DNA from: a bacterium
Lineage (GTDB): Bacteria > Cyanobacteriota > Vampirovibrionia > Obscuribacterales > Obscuribacteraceae
NCBI GenBank assembly: GCA_016124935.1
Contig: WGMS01000004.1
Span: 1-64,000, forward strand
Direction: 5' to 3'
DNA length: 64,000 nt
A model generated the notes under the pieces. The model made no database searches. It saw nothing but the letters and a program-made list of their open reading frames with translations, and was not told the origin of the DNA. This document shows positions 19,247 to 29,155 of the stretch, one piece after another. Position numbers and translations under genes: made by a program. Each line of letters begins with the position of its first letter. The stretch's first letter is position 1.

Positions 19247-20776
19247 ATGAGCAAAGACATCCAACAGCAATTGGAAGCAGGCAACGAGGCTTTCCTTAAC
19301 CAGGACTACAGCCAGGCCGAGACAAATTTCAAAGCGGCCCTCTGGGAAGCGGAACGACTCAAGGACAATCTCAAGATTGCTGATTGCCTGGACCGCCTGG
19401 CCGAGGTGTTTTTCGAGCAGGAGCGCTATGGCGACGCCGAACCTCTATATCAGAGAGCCCTGGAAGCCAGAGAGAAGGAGCTCGATCCTCAGAACGAGAT
19501 GATTGTCCAGAGCTTGAACAATCTCTCGGCTGTTTATTTCTTCCAGCAAAAGTATGAGCTGGCCGAGCCTATCTGCACAAGACTGACCGAAATCTACGAA
19601 AAGGTCCTCGGTCCCAATAATCCCGAGGTGGCGACCAGCTACAACAACCTGGCCCTTCTTTATGCAGCCCAGCACAAATTCGGTGCTGCCGAAGCGCTAT
19701 ACAAACAATCCCTGGATCTCAAGACCGCCGCCCTGGGCAACGATCATCCCGAAGTGGGCGACATCCTGCACAATCTAGGCACCCTCTACCTATCGGAAGA
19801 TCGCCTTCAAGAAGCGGAAGACATGCTCAGTCGAGCCCTGGCCGTACTGGAGAATGCCCTGGGTACGGAACACCCGGATCTAGAGGAGCTGCTCACCAGC
19901 CTTGCCAACCTTTTTGATTCTTCCGGCAAAGCCGAGGAATCCTGCAAAATGTACGAGCGGGTGCTGAATATCAAGGAGGTCAATCTAGGACCGACCCATC
20001 CAGAAGTGGTTCAGGCCATCAAACAGACAGGTCTTGCTTATGCCAATGTCTCCAAACACGATCAAGCCGAGCGCTTTCTAAAGCGAGCCCTGGCCATCAA
20101 AGAGAGAGCCCAGGATAAAAAATCTCCCGAAGGAGCCAACCTGCTTACATATCTTGCCGAACTCTACGCAAGCCAGAGAAAGTTTCCCCAGGCCGAAGAG
20201 TTCTACAAAGAGGCATTGGCTATTTGTGAACAGGTGCTCGGTCCCAGGCATGACCAGACCGAAAAGCAGCTCAAGGACATCGCCTCTTTCTACCAGTCCT
20301 ACAACCGGCACGCCAAAGCGGAGCCCTATTACAAAAAGCTGGTCACCATCAAACAGAAGACCAAAGGTCCAAAACATCCAGAATATATCTCCGCCAGAGT
20401 GCTCCTTGCCTCCTGCCTGCTGCGCCAGGAAAAGAACGGCGAAGCTGAGATCATGCTCAAAGAAGCAGTGGACACAGGCAAAGAGTCCCTGGGCGGCTCC
20501 GATCCGGTGGTCGGCGACGCTCTCCACAACTACGCCCTTGCCTTGAAAGCCTCCGGCAAGAACGACCTATCGGAGCAATTCTTCAAAGAAGCGATAGACG
20601 TGAGAACCAGAGCACTCGGTCCCCAGCATATAGATCTGGCCGAATCGCTTCAGGGCTATGCCGACCTGCTCAAGAACAATTATCGCGAAGCCGAAGCCGA
20701 ACATATGCAAGCCTGTGCCCGGGCGATAATCGATCATAATAAGGCGAAAGATTCATCCTTGCAGGGAATATCCTAA
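19247..20776 (+). CDS. Kinesin-light-chain-type TPR protein
   Basis: Ten or so ~42-aa repeats (LGPxHPEVxxxLxNLAxLYxxQxKxxxAExLYKxALxI). Confidence 0.9.
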   Translation: MSKDIQQQLEAGNEAFLNQDYSQAETNFKAALWEAERLKDNLKIADCLDRLAEVFFEQERYGDAEPLYQRALEAREKELDPQNEMIVQSLNNLSAVYFFQQKYELAEPICTRLTEIYEKVLGPNNPEVATSYNNLALLYAAQHKFGAAEALYKQSLDLKTAALGNDHPEVGDILHNLGTLYLSEDRLQEAEDMLSRALAVLENALGTEHPDLEELLTSLANLFDSSGKAEESCKMYERVLNIKEVNLGPTHPEVVQAIKQTGLAYANVSKHDQAERFLKRALAIKERAQDKKSPEGANLLTYLAELYASQRKFPQAEEFYKEALAICEQVLGPRHDQTEKQLKDIASFYQSYNRHAKAEPYYKKLVTIKQKTKGPKHPEYISARVLLASCLLRQEKNGEAEIMLKEAVDTGKESLGGSDPVVGDALHNYALALKASGKNDLSEQFFKEAIDVRTRALGPQHIDLAESLQGYADLLKNNYREAEAEHMQACARAIIDHNKAKDSSLQGIS

Positions 20777-21313
20777 GGTCTTCCTCTTTTCCGATTCTTT
20801 TTCCGATTCGCCTTTTGCCTGTCGCCCATTGCGCAGACAGATTACCGCCTCCATAAAGAGAGCCAGGTATGGCACAAAAGGAATGTGAACAGAGCTGGCA
20901 TGGAGAATAAAGAGACCTATTAGACTGCGGGAAAAAGCGCCATCCAGCTCGCGGCCCCAGCGCCTGACGCCATCCAGCATCAGATAGAAAGAGAAAAGTA
21001 TCATCGCTAAATCGATGAATTGTGGGACTAGCACTAGGAGATATTTTAGATAGAAGATGCAGCGAAAGAAAAAAGCGGATCCAACTGTGGCACCACATAT
21101 GGTTGCACCAACAAAAAGCATGGTCAATAAGGCATGCCCGGCGCGCAGGGCATACAAAAGCCTCCTCTCATTTTTCATGGAAGGTCCTCCGGTATGTAAA
21201 TAGAGACCCGCCGCAAGTGGCACCGCGTCGAAAAACGCAGGCGTAACCCTCAACGAATCTGTCTTGAACTTTCTAGTAAGGTTTTTAAAACGATCAAAAG
21301 CGATCGAAACCAA
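20753..21313 (-). CDS. Hypothetical integral membrane protein
   Basis: 186-aa ORF with several hydrophobic segments; 3' end overlaps the convergent TPR gene by 24 nt. Confidence 0.6.
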   Translation of the reverse strand: MVSIAFDRFKNLTRKFKTDSLRVTPAFFDAVPLAAGLYLHTGGPSMKNERRLLYALRAGHALLTMLFVGATICGATVGSAFFFRCIFYLKYLLVLVPQFIDLAMILFSFYLMLDGVRRWGRELDGAFSRSLIGLFILHASSVHIPFVPYLALFMEAVICLRNGRQAKGESEKESEKRKTLGYSLQG

Positions 21314-21363
21314 GTTTACTAGAAGCCCCAGGGCTTGTCAAGAAGACATGTTTTTGCTTGAGC

Positions 21364-23760
21364 TTACTTGAGCTTCTCCATATTGCTCAACTGCTCTGTC
21401 TCTTCGGCGGCTTCTTTGTCCATGGACAGCTCTTTGTAAGCTTTCAAAAGCGCTTTGTGAACGTCGGGCATCTCCGGTCTTACTTTGTAGGCGTCCTTGT
21501 AATAAGCAAGCGCCTCCCGGGCATCTCCGGCTTTGAAACAAGCATCCCCGCAAAGGAGATAAGCTTCCGTGTAATAGGGATTTTGCTCCAGAGCCTTTTT
21601 CAGCAGGGGAACCACATCGGAGTACTCGCCTTTTTTGTATTTCAGTTTACCCAGCACCAGATATGATGCATAAGACTTGGGATAGGTCGAAAGGGCCTCG
21701 GTGGCGGACTGTCCAGCCGCCTCGTCTTTGCCCTGATCCATTTGAATCCGCGCTTTTTCGACTAAGGCATCAGCCACCAGAGAAGGTTCGCTCTCTTCAC
21801 GATCCTTCGACTTTAATATCGAATCGTCCACAACCTTCTCGGCTTCCTCGAGCTGTTTATTTTCTCGATAGGCTCTTGCTTTCAGAATGTTCCATTTTGG
21901 CTCTCTTTCAAAGTCTTTTGCTTCCAGCTTAGAAAGAGCTTCAAGGGAATCTTCCACTTTTCCTACTTTGATCAGAGTCTGAATGTAAGAATAGCGATAG
22001 TCCCTCTTCTCTCGATCTGACATAGCACCATAGGCCTTCTCCATCTTCTCTATATTAGACGGCACGGGACTGGCCAGGGCTTCTGACTGGGCAAGCAGAT
22101 AGGCATCGATATTTTTAGCAGCCGTCTGGCGAGTCATGCTGAATAGAGACTGAAACTGATTGCGAGCCTCTCCGTATCTGCCTTCGAGCAAAAGAAGAGA
22201 GGCCAGAGTTCGGACGATATCCTGCCTGGAAGGCGGCTCCAGATTGCTTTGCTGATTGAGCTGCTTCAAAGCAAGAGCCGTCACAAAAGCCGCTTCGGAC
22301 TGCAGATAATTGTCGTCCTGGGCAAAGCAATAGCCCAGCGCCACCATATCCGCCACCGAGGTCGGGTTGATATTCAATGCCTTTCTAAAAGCCTTAATAG
22401 CTTTATCATAAGACTTCTTCTCGGAGTAGTAAGTCCCCAGCTTGCGAAGCGCTTTGGGATCTTGCGGATTGAGATTGGCGGCGTTTGTGTATTCTTCTAC
22501 CCCTTCCTTCTCCTTACCGGCAGCCATCAGCGCCTCTGCCAGCAAGAAATGCAAGTCGGCGTTCTTTTCCTGGTCTTTCAAAACCCGCCTGTACTCTTCA
22601 ACCAACTCATCATAACGTTTCTCGAAGGTCAGTAAATTCGCCAGCTCTCTATGCGCTTCTCCGTTCTTGGGATTGCGCTCAAGCGCTTCTTTCAGGTTGG
22701 CGATGGCGGCGTCTTTGTTGCCGGCGGCATTATTCATACGAGCCAGGGCGACAAGCTCGAAGGATTTGTCTTTGCTCAGCGCCACCGCTTTCGATTGATC
22801 TTTGATCGCTTCTTCAAATTCGCCCTGATACTGCCTGATCTGACCTCGCCGCCTGAAATAATTGGCGTTCTCGGAATCCAGCTTGATGGCTTGATTGAGT
22901 TCATCGACGGCTTCATTGAAACGCCACTGCCTTTGATAGATTGTGGCTAGACGAAGATGATTCTCGGGCTCCTTCTTGTCTAGAGAAATAGCGTCCCGAG
23001 CTATCTGAATGGCGCCATCATAATCGTTGTGACCCAGCATACTGCGCACCAGCATGCTACGCACCTCTTCCTGACGCGGCTCTATGGCCAGTGCCTTCAA
23101 GAAAGAGATCTCCGCCTCTTCTACCCGGCTCAACCAGCGCAATTGCAAATAACCAAGAGTACGAAAGCCCCAGGCAAACTGCGGATCTATCTCCACGGAA
23201 CGCTTGCAATACTCGATAGCGGCTTCGGCTTTGCCGTTCTTGCCGGATACCGCCGCCAGGGCAAAGTTGATGAGGGCGTCTCTAGAATGCTTGCGGGGCA
23301 AAGTTTTAAGAATCTCTGCCGCCTCTTTAGAATCGCCGGCGCTTATCTTTTGAAAAGCTTCCACCACTTTTACGAAAGTCTTTCCATGCTCATCACCATC
23401 ATCGGGCTGACGCAGGCGCTCATTGAGCGCCTGCAGGTCCTTTTTGCGATTCAAGAACATATAGGCAAAAGCGAGCCAGACATTGTTTCGAGAGTAGTTG
23501 TTGTCTTTCTTGGCGGCGGTCAGTTTCTCTAGCCTGGCGGCAACCTCTTTCCACTTGCCCTGATTTATCAGCTGCAGGGATTTCTTATCGAGACCGACAG
23601 GATAGGTCGGAATCGTCTCCTGCTCGACTTCCACACCGGTCTTGCTCTTTTGTTCCTGGCTCTCGCTTTCGGCAGCCAGCAAAGGCGCGGCTCCACCCAG
23701 TGATATATGCAAAGCCAGAAGCACGGCACAGCCTGTCTTTATGGAAGCTCCGTCTGGCAT
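21364..23760 (-). CDS. Large secreted TPR protein
   Basis: 798 aa, signal peptide, many TPR motifs. Confidence 0.88.
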   Translation of the reverse strand: MPDGASIKTGCAVLLALHISLGGAAPLLAAESESQEQKSKTGVEVEQETIPTYPVGLDKKSLQLINQGKWKEVAARLEKLTAAKKDNNYSRNNVWLAFAYMFLNRKKDLQALNERLRQPDDGDEHGKTFVKVVEAFQKISAGDSKEAAEILKTLPRKHSRDALINFALAAVSGKNGKAEAAIEYCKRSVEIDPQFAWGFRTLGYLQLRWLSRVEEAEISFLKALAIEPRQEEVRSMLVRSMLGHNDYDGAIQIARDAISLDKKEPENHLRLATIYQRQWRFNEAVDELNQAIKLDSENANYFRRRGQIRQYQGEFEEAIKDQSKAVALSKDKSFELVALARMNNAAGNKDAAIANLKEALERNPKNGEAHRELANLLTFEKRYDELVEEYRRVLKDQEKNADLHFLLAEALMAAGKEKEGVEEYTNAANLNPQDPKALRKLGTYYSEKKSYDKAIKAFRKALNINPTSVADMVALGYCFAQDDNYLQSEAAFVTALALKQLNQQSNLEPPSRQDIVRTLASLLLLEGRYGEARNQFQSLFSMTRQTAAKNIDAYLLAQSEALASPVPSNIEKMEKAYGAMSDREKRDYRYSYIQTLIKVGKVEDSLEALSKLEAKDFEREPKWNILKARAYRENKQLEEAEKVVDDSILKSKDREESEPSLVADALVEKARIQMDQGKDEAAGQSATEALSTYPKSYASYLVLGKLKYKKGEYSDVVPLLKKALEQNPYYTEAYLLCGDACFKAGDAREALAYYKDAYKVRPEMPDVHKALLKAYKELSMDKEAAEETEQLSNMEKLK

Positions 23761-23793
23761 ATTTCTCTCCTTTGAATCAGCTATCAGTAAAGA

Positions 23794-26355
23794 TCAAGCC
23801 TTCTCGAACAGGGACAGCTGCATAACCTCGTCCATCGGTATGTTTCTCAACCGCGGTCCATCGAGAATCTTGCTTGCCACGCCCTTCTTCTCCATCTGTT
23901 GAATCAGATACTGTGCCCTTCCCACAACCTGGCTGGGCAACCCGGCCATCTTAGCCACCTGTACTCCGAAACTCCTGCTCGCCCCACCCGGTACCACCGA
24001 ACGAATAAATTCTACATCGCCGTCGGTCTCTTTAACCAGCACTTGATAATTGGCGATCTGAGGAAAGAAATTGCTGAGCCCATTCAGTTCATGGTAGTGC
24101 GTGGCGAAAATAGTCCTGGCGCGAACATCTTTAGCCAGATACTCAGCTACCGCCCAGGCGATAGCCACACCGTCATAGGTGCTGGTGCCCCTACCGACTT
24201 CGTCGAGCAAAATCAAAGATCGGTCACTGGCTGACCGACAACACTGGGTGGTCTCACTCATTTCAACAAGAAATGTCGATTGCCCCTGGGTCAGATCATC
24301 TACGGCACCAATCCTGGTGAATATTCTATCCACCAGACCGACCCTGGCACTGGCAGCAGGGACGAAAGAGCCCACCTGGGCAAGTATTACGATAAGCGCC
24401 ACTTGACGAAGATAACTGGATTTACCGGACATATTGGGTCCGGTCAAAACAACCAGCTGGTGGTCGTCGGAGTCGCCTCGCAAATCAGTGCTATTAGCAA
24501 CATACTCACCCATCGGCAGCACTTTCTCGAGTACAGGATGACGTCCTTCTTTGATGTCGATGATTCTAGAGTCATCCACCACCGGGCAAATATAATTTCT
24601 CTCCCTGGCTATAATAGAAAGAGAGAGCAGAGCATCGAGAGAGGCCAGCTTCTGCGCCACCGTATGCAACACCGCCCCATACTCTATTAAAGCTCTTCGA
24701 AAATCCATATAAAGCTTGTACTCGAGATCAGACTGATTTTTCTCGGCATTGAGAATCTTGGCTTCATACTCTTTGAGTTCAGGGGTGATGAAGCGCTCAG
24801 CGTTGGTAAGCGTCTGCTTCCTTATATATGAATCCGGCACCGCATCCTGATTGGCTCGGGTCACCTCGATGTAATAGCCGAAGGTCTTGTTGAAGCTGAC
24901 CTTGAGACTCTTGATCCCGGTCTTTTCCTGTTCTTGCGCTTGATAGTCAGAGATCCACTTCCGCCCACCGCCGAGCAGATCTCTTATTTCATCGAGCTCT
25001 TCGTTATAGCCTTTCTTAAATATGCCGCCTTCCATTATTTCCCGGGGGGCATCATCGGCGATGCTCTCACTCAACTTCGAAGCCAGTTCAGAGAGCTCGG
25101 AAGGAATATCAGCAAGACCGGAAAGAAAAGCACTATCAGCCCCCTGGACAATTCGACCTAACTTCGGCAGAGATTCAAGGGACATCTGAATGGCGACCAG
25201 GTCCTTTGGAGAGACGGTACCGGAGGAGACCCTCACAGATAGGCGTTCTATATCGGAGAAACTGGTCATGATCCCTTCGAGGTCCTTGCGGAGCGTAAGA
25301 GACTCGACAAGCTCCTTAACCGCCTCCTGGCGCCTGGCGATGGTGGCAGCACAGAAAAGGGGCTTCATCACCCAGCGCCGCAACATCCTTGCCCCCATGG
25401 CGGTCTTGGTTCTGTCGATGGTCCAGAGCAGACTACCTTCGAAGGTTCGCTCTCTCGATGTCTCCACCAGCTCTAGATTACGACGGGTGTTGGCATCCAG
25501 CACCAGATGCCCCTCGACGCTATAAGCGCTCAAGCCCTCGAACTTCGGTCTCTCGTCCCCCTGGGTGTGCTCGAGATATTCGAGAATACAGCCGGCAGCA
25601 CCTACCGCCAGAGGCATGTTCTGACAGCCGAATCCTTCCAGGGTGTTTACTTTGAATGTCTCTAAGATGCGACGTTTGCTGGGCTCGAACTGGAAGAACA
25701 TAGAAGGTCTTCCGGTATATCGATAGAGGTTCTGAAGATTCTCTGGAATCTCTTTGATCTCGGAGGGGATTACATCCTGGGGAGAGCGCCTACCTGTGCG
25801 CTGAGAGACCAGCACTTCCCGGGGATTAATTCGCCCAAGCTCCAGACCCAGCTCTTCGGGGCTCAGTTCTGCCACATAGAACTCTCCACAAGAGGCATCG
25901 ACAAAAGCGAGCCCCCATTTATCGCCACTACCGGTAATGGCAGCAAGATAGTTGTTCTCCCGGGAAGGCAAGAGATGCGACTCCAGAACGGTTCCCGGCG
26001 TAAGAATTCTGGTGACCTTGCGCTCCACCGGTCCTTTGTCCTGACCGACCACCCCGACCTGCTCGCAGATAGCGACGGAATAACCTTTGGCAAGGAGCCT
26101 GGCCAGATAAGGCTCGACCGCGCGGAAAGGCACTCCGGCCATGGGCATGCGCCCATTAGGAGAGGAAGGCTCCGGTCGCCCGGTCAGGGTGATGTCCAGC
26201 TCCCGGGCGGCTACCTGGGCGTCTGTGTCGAACATTTCATAGAAATCGCCGACCCTGAAAAACAATAGCGAATCAGGGTACTGGGACTTAGTATCGAAGT
26301 ACTGCTGCATCATCGGCGACAATGGCTTCTCTTTGATTGTTTTATCAGTCGACAC
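23794..26355 (-). CDS. mutS: DNA mismatch repair protein MutS
   Basis: SPMMQQYFDTKSQYPDSLLFFRVGDFYEMF, TGPNMSGKSSYLRQVALI, DEVGRGTSTYDGVAIAWAVAEYL. Confidence 0.98.
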   Translation of the reverse strand: MSTDKTIKEKPLSPMMQQYFDTKSQYPDSLLFFRVGDFYEMFDTDAQVAARELDITLTGRPEPSSPNGRMPMAGVPFRAVEPYLARLLAKGYSVAICEQVGVVGQDKGPVERKVTRILTPGTVLESHLLPSRENNYLAAITGSGDKWGLAFVDASCGEFYVAELSPEELGLELGRINPREVLVSQRTGRRSPQDVIPSEIKEIPENLQNLYRYTGRPSMFFQFEPSKRRILETFKVNTLEGFGCQNMPLAVGAAGCILEYLEHTQGDERPKFEGLSAYSVEGHLVLDANTRRNLELVETSRERTFEGSLLWTIDRTKTAMGARMLRRWVMKPLFCAATIARRQEAVKELVESLTLRKDLEGIMTSFSDIERLSVRVSSGTVSPKDLVAIQMSLESLPKLGRIVQGADSAFLSGLADIPSELSELASKLSESIADDAPREIMEGGIFKKGYNEELDEIRDLLGGGRKWISDYQAQEQEKTGIKSLKVSFNKTFGYYIEVTRANQDAVPDSYIRKQTLTNAERFITPELKEYEAKILNAEKNQSDLEYKLYMDFRRALIEYGAVLHTVAQKLASLDALLSLSIIARERNYICPVVDDSRIIDIKEGRHPVLEKVLPMGEYVANSTDLRGDSDDHQLVVLTGPNMSGKSSYLRQVALIVILAQVGSFVPAASARVGLVDRIFTRIGAVDDLTQGQSTFLVEMSETTQCCRSASDRSLILLDEVGRGTSTYDGVAIAWAVAEYLAKDVRARTIFATHYHELNGLSNFFPQIANYQVLVKETDGDVEFIRSVVPGGASRSFGVQVAKMAGLPSQVVGRAQYLIQQMEKKGVASKILDGPRLRNIPMDEVMQLSLFEKA

Positions 26356-26533
26356 CAGGAATCTCCTCCGGTATTAACAAGCCAGACAGTGAGGTTCTTT
26401 GACAACCGGCTGCATATCATTCACTTCTTTCTTTATGAATCGCCGGAGAGTTCAAGCAACTATATTAAGCTTCTGGTAAGATGAGAAACTTGAGAATGTC
26501 TTATGTAAGGGCGATACGGGATATACAGTCGAC

Positions 26534-27211
26534 ATGCGAAACGGAACTTCTATTACCCTCTCACTCATCCTGTCCTTTGTGATTGGAGCCTCATCCGGTG
26601 CGGCTTTAGCCCTTGATCCCGGGTCTAATAAAGCAGCGTTAAGTGATTATCAAGTTAACGAGGTTCTAATTTCGGAAGCTGCCAAGGATAGCGAAAAAAC
26701 CAAAGAGAAAGAGAAAAGCAAAGAGACCGCCCCTGACAAGGACAAAGATAAAGATAAGGACAAGAAAGCCGAAGCCGAGGAAGAGGATTTCAAGGAGCCG
26801 GTAATCACCGACGCCATCGATGTGACCACCGACAAACTGGTGGACGCTCCCAAAAATTATATGGGCAAGAACATCAAATTCAAATCCGAGTTCTTCGCCT
26901 TCTCCAACCTGGCTCTCAATTACAAGCCTGCTTTACGCCCCCAGAAAAAATTCATTTCTTTCCTGGTCTACAGACCGAAGAGCAAAGTTCCTTTCTCCGA
27001 GTTGAAGCTTGCCATGAAAATCCCAAAGGAGAAAGACCCGAGAAACAAGATGCTCTCTTCGCTTCAAGATGGTGACACCATAGAAGTGACTGGCAAGGTC
27101 TTCTCCACCGCCCTTGACGAACCCTGGGTCGATGTTTTAAATCTCAAGAAGCTCGCCAGCGCCAAAAAAGACAAAGACAAAGATGGCGAAGACAACGATA
27201 GCGAAAACTAA
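26534..27211 (+). CDS. Secreted protein with charged KD/KE linker
   Basis: Signal peptide; low-complexity EKTKEKEKSKETAPDKDKDKDKDKK; OB-like C-terminal region. Confidence 0.65.
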   Translation: MRNGTSITLSLILSFVIGASSGAALALDPGSNKAALSDYQVNEVLISEAAKDSEKTKEKEKSKETAPDKDKDKDKDKKAEAEEEDFKEPVITDAIDVTTDKLVDAPKNYMGKNIKFKSEFFAFSNLALNYKPALRPQKKFISFLVYRPKSKVPFSELKLAMKIPKEKDPRNKMLSSLQDGDTIEVTGKVFSTALDEPWVDVLNLKKLASAKKDKDKDGEDNDSEN

Positions 27212-27230
27212 GGTAAGGAGCAAAGGATAA

Positions 27231-27599
27231 ATGTCAGAAGTCAATGATCAGGTCCGTCAGCTGGTTGCTTCTCTCAACGGCAAACACGGCATTCTCGGAT
27301 GCCTGCTCGTCGGCAGGGACGGAACCGTGATCTGCTCTTCTTTGCCTCAACAAATAGAAGTAGCCACAATCGGCTCCCTCAGCGCCACCCTTTTCTCCAA
27401 CAACGATGTTTCCATCCAGCGCATGAATCGCGGTAATCTCGTCCAGATGACCCTTTTAACCGACCAGGGCATTCTGCACTTCATCGAGACCGCCGGACAC
27501 TACCTGGTGGTGCTTACCGCAAGGGGTCAAAGAATCAACCTGGAAGGCTTGATCAAATCGGTGGATGAACAGGGCAAATCCCTGGCTGACGTACTCTAG
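27231..27599 (+). CDS. Roadblock/LC7-domain protein
   Basis: 122 aa; GCLLVGRDGTVICSSLP ... GILHFIETAGHYLVVLTARGQRINLEGLIK. Confidence 0.8.
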   Translation: MSEVNDQVRQLVASLNGKHGILGCLLVGRDGTVICSSLPQQIEVATIGSLSATLFSNNDVSIQRMNRGNLVQMTLLTDQGILHFIETAGHYLVVLTARGQRINLEGLIKSVDEQGKSLADVL

Positions 27600-27602
27600 T
27601 CT

Positions 27603-28355
27603 CTAATCTCCGCCGTAGCGGCGATTACGATGGCTGAACTCGCTCACGGCGAGGTCGAAATCCTCTGGCTTGAAATCGGGCCAGAGGGTCGATGTAACAT
27701 AGAACTCTGTATAGGCGGACTGCCAGAGCAGATAGTTCGATAGACGCATCTCTCCGCCGGTACGAATAAGAAGCTCCGGGTCGGGAAGATCGGCGGTGTA
27801 TAGATAACGGCTCAGCATGTTTTCGTCGATAGACTCGGGATCGAGAAGCCCTCGCTTTACATCCATGGCGATAGCCCGGGCAGCCTGGGTAAGCTCCAGC
27901 CTCGAACCATAGTTAATAGCCACCTGAAGGCTGAGCCCGGTGTTCTCGCGGCTCTTCTCCATGGTCTCCAGCATGGAGTTCTTCAACTTGGCAGGCATTC
28001 TCTCCAGATCGCCTATAAAACGCAGACGAACTTTGTTCTCCGCCAGTTCGGCAAACTCATCATCGAGAACATCGGAGAAAAGCTTAAGCAGATAACTGAC
28101 TTCTTCTTCTTTACGCTGCCAGTTCTCGCTGGAGAAGGCATAAACGGTCAGATACTTGAGGGCGCGCTCTCCGACATAGCGCACCAGTCGCTTGAGACTC
28201 TTGACGCCGGCCTGATGACCGGCAGCCCGGGGCAGAAGCCTCTCCCTGGCCCAGCGTCGGTTGCCGTCCATGATGATAGCCACATGATCGAGAGGCAGAG
28301 CTTCTGCTCCTTCTTCGAACTGTTTGCTAGCGCCTCGTTTTACCAAATTATTCAA
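27603..28355 (-). CDS. uppS: Isoprenyl transferase (undecaprenyl diphosphate synthase)
   Basis: HVAIIMDGNRRWARER, TVYAFSSENWQRKEEEV, LLIRTGGEMRLSNYLLWQSAYTEFYVT. Confidence 0.97.
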   Translation of the reverse strand: MNNLVKRGASKQFEEGAEALPLDHVAIIMDGNRRWARERLLPRAAGHQAGVKSLKRLVRYVGERALKYLTVYAFSSENWQRKEEEVSYLLKLFSDVLDDEFAELAENKVRLRFIGDLERMPAKLKNSMLETMEKSRENTGLSLQVAINYGSRLELTQAARAIAMDVKRGLLDPESIDENMLSRYLYTADLPDPELLIRTGGEMRLSNYLLWQSAYTEFYVTSTLWPDFKPEDFDLAVSEFSHRNRRYGGD

Positions 28356-28537
28356 GTGGCTTTTCTGTCTCGAAAGATACTGGATTCGCTAAATTCTACC
28401 CTGTCAGGAGCTTTAATTAGGAACTCGAATAACGATGCTGACAAAATCATTACTTAAATGGATCGAGCTTCTGAACTTTATTTAAGCTCTTCTCAGTCGG
28501 AAGAGTTCCCGGTTCTAGAATAGAATCCTACCTAACC

Positions 28538-29020
28538 ATGTTGATACGACCCACTTATTATATCGATGGAGACATCACCACTCTCGATCAAGAGATGCTG
28601 CTCGAAGCCGGGATCAAAGGGCTGATTCTAGATCTGGACAGCACTCTTATGGCACCAAAAACGGGGTCACTGGATGCCGAGGCGGACAGATGGCTAACCA
28701 GGGCCCGAGGGGCTTTTAAAATGGTGATTCTATCCAACAACAAACGCCGCGAATATCTCGAAGCGGTGGAGAAGAAGCTCGATCTATTTATCATAGGTCA
28801 CGCCGCCAAGCCCTTTGCCTCAGGATTCGAAAAGGCCCTGGAGCATTTAAATTTAACAAAAGAGGAAGTGGCGGCGGTGGGTGATAGAGCCCTGACGGAC
28901 ATCCTTGGCGGGCAGCTGTTTAATATACGCACCATATTGGTAATGCCCCTGAAAAGCATCAAAGAGCCGGCATGGAAGACATGCTTGCGCGACATAGAAC
29001 GCAGTCTGGCCCGTCGTTGA
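28538..29020 (+). CDS. YqeG-family HAD-IIIA phosphatase
   Basis: IKGLILDLDSTLMAPKTG, ILSNNKRREYLE, VGDRALTDILGGQLFNIRTI. Confidence 0.88.
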   Translation: MLIRPTYYIDGDITTLDQEMLLEAGIKGLILDLDSTLMAPKTGSLDAEADRWLTRARGAFKMVILSNNKRREYLEAVEKKLDLFIIGHAAKPFASGFEKALEHLNLTKEEVAAVGDRALTDILGGQLFNIRTILVMPLKSIKEPAWKTCLRDIERSLARR

Positions 29021-29155
29021 CGGGCTCTCGACATAGAGCAAAGATAATCTCCTGCTTCTTGCAAATAGGATCCTATTTAAGTAAGGTTAGCTTTAGCCTG
29101 GACTTTCCATGCTTTCTTATGAATTGACCGTGTCGCTGGACTGGAGAAGGGAAAA

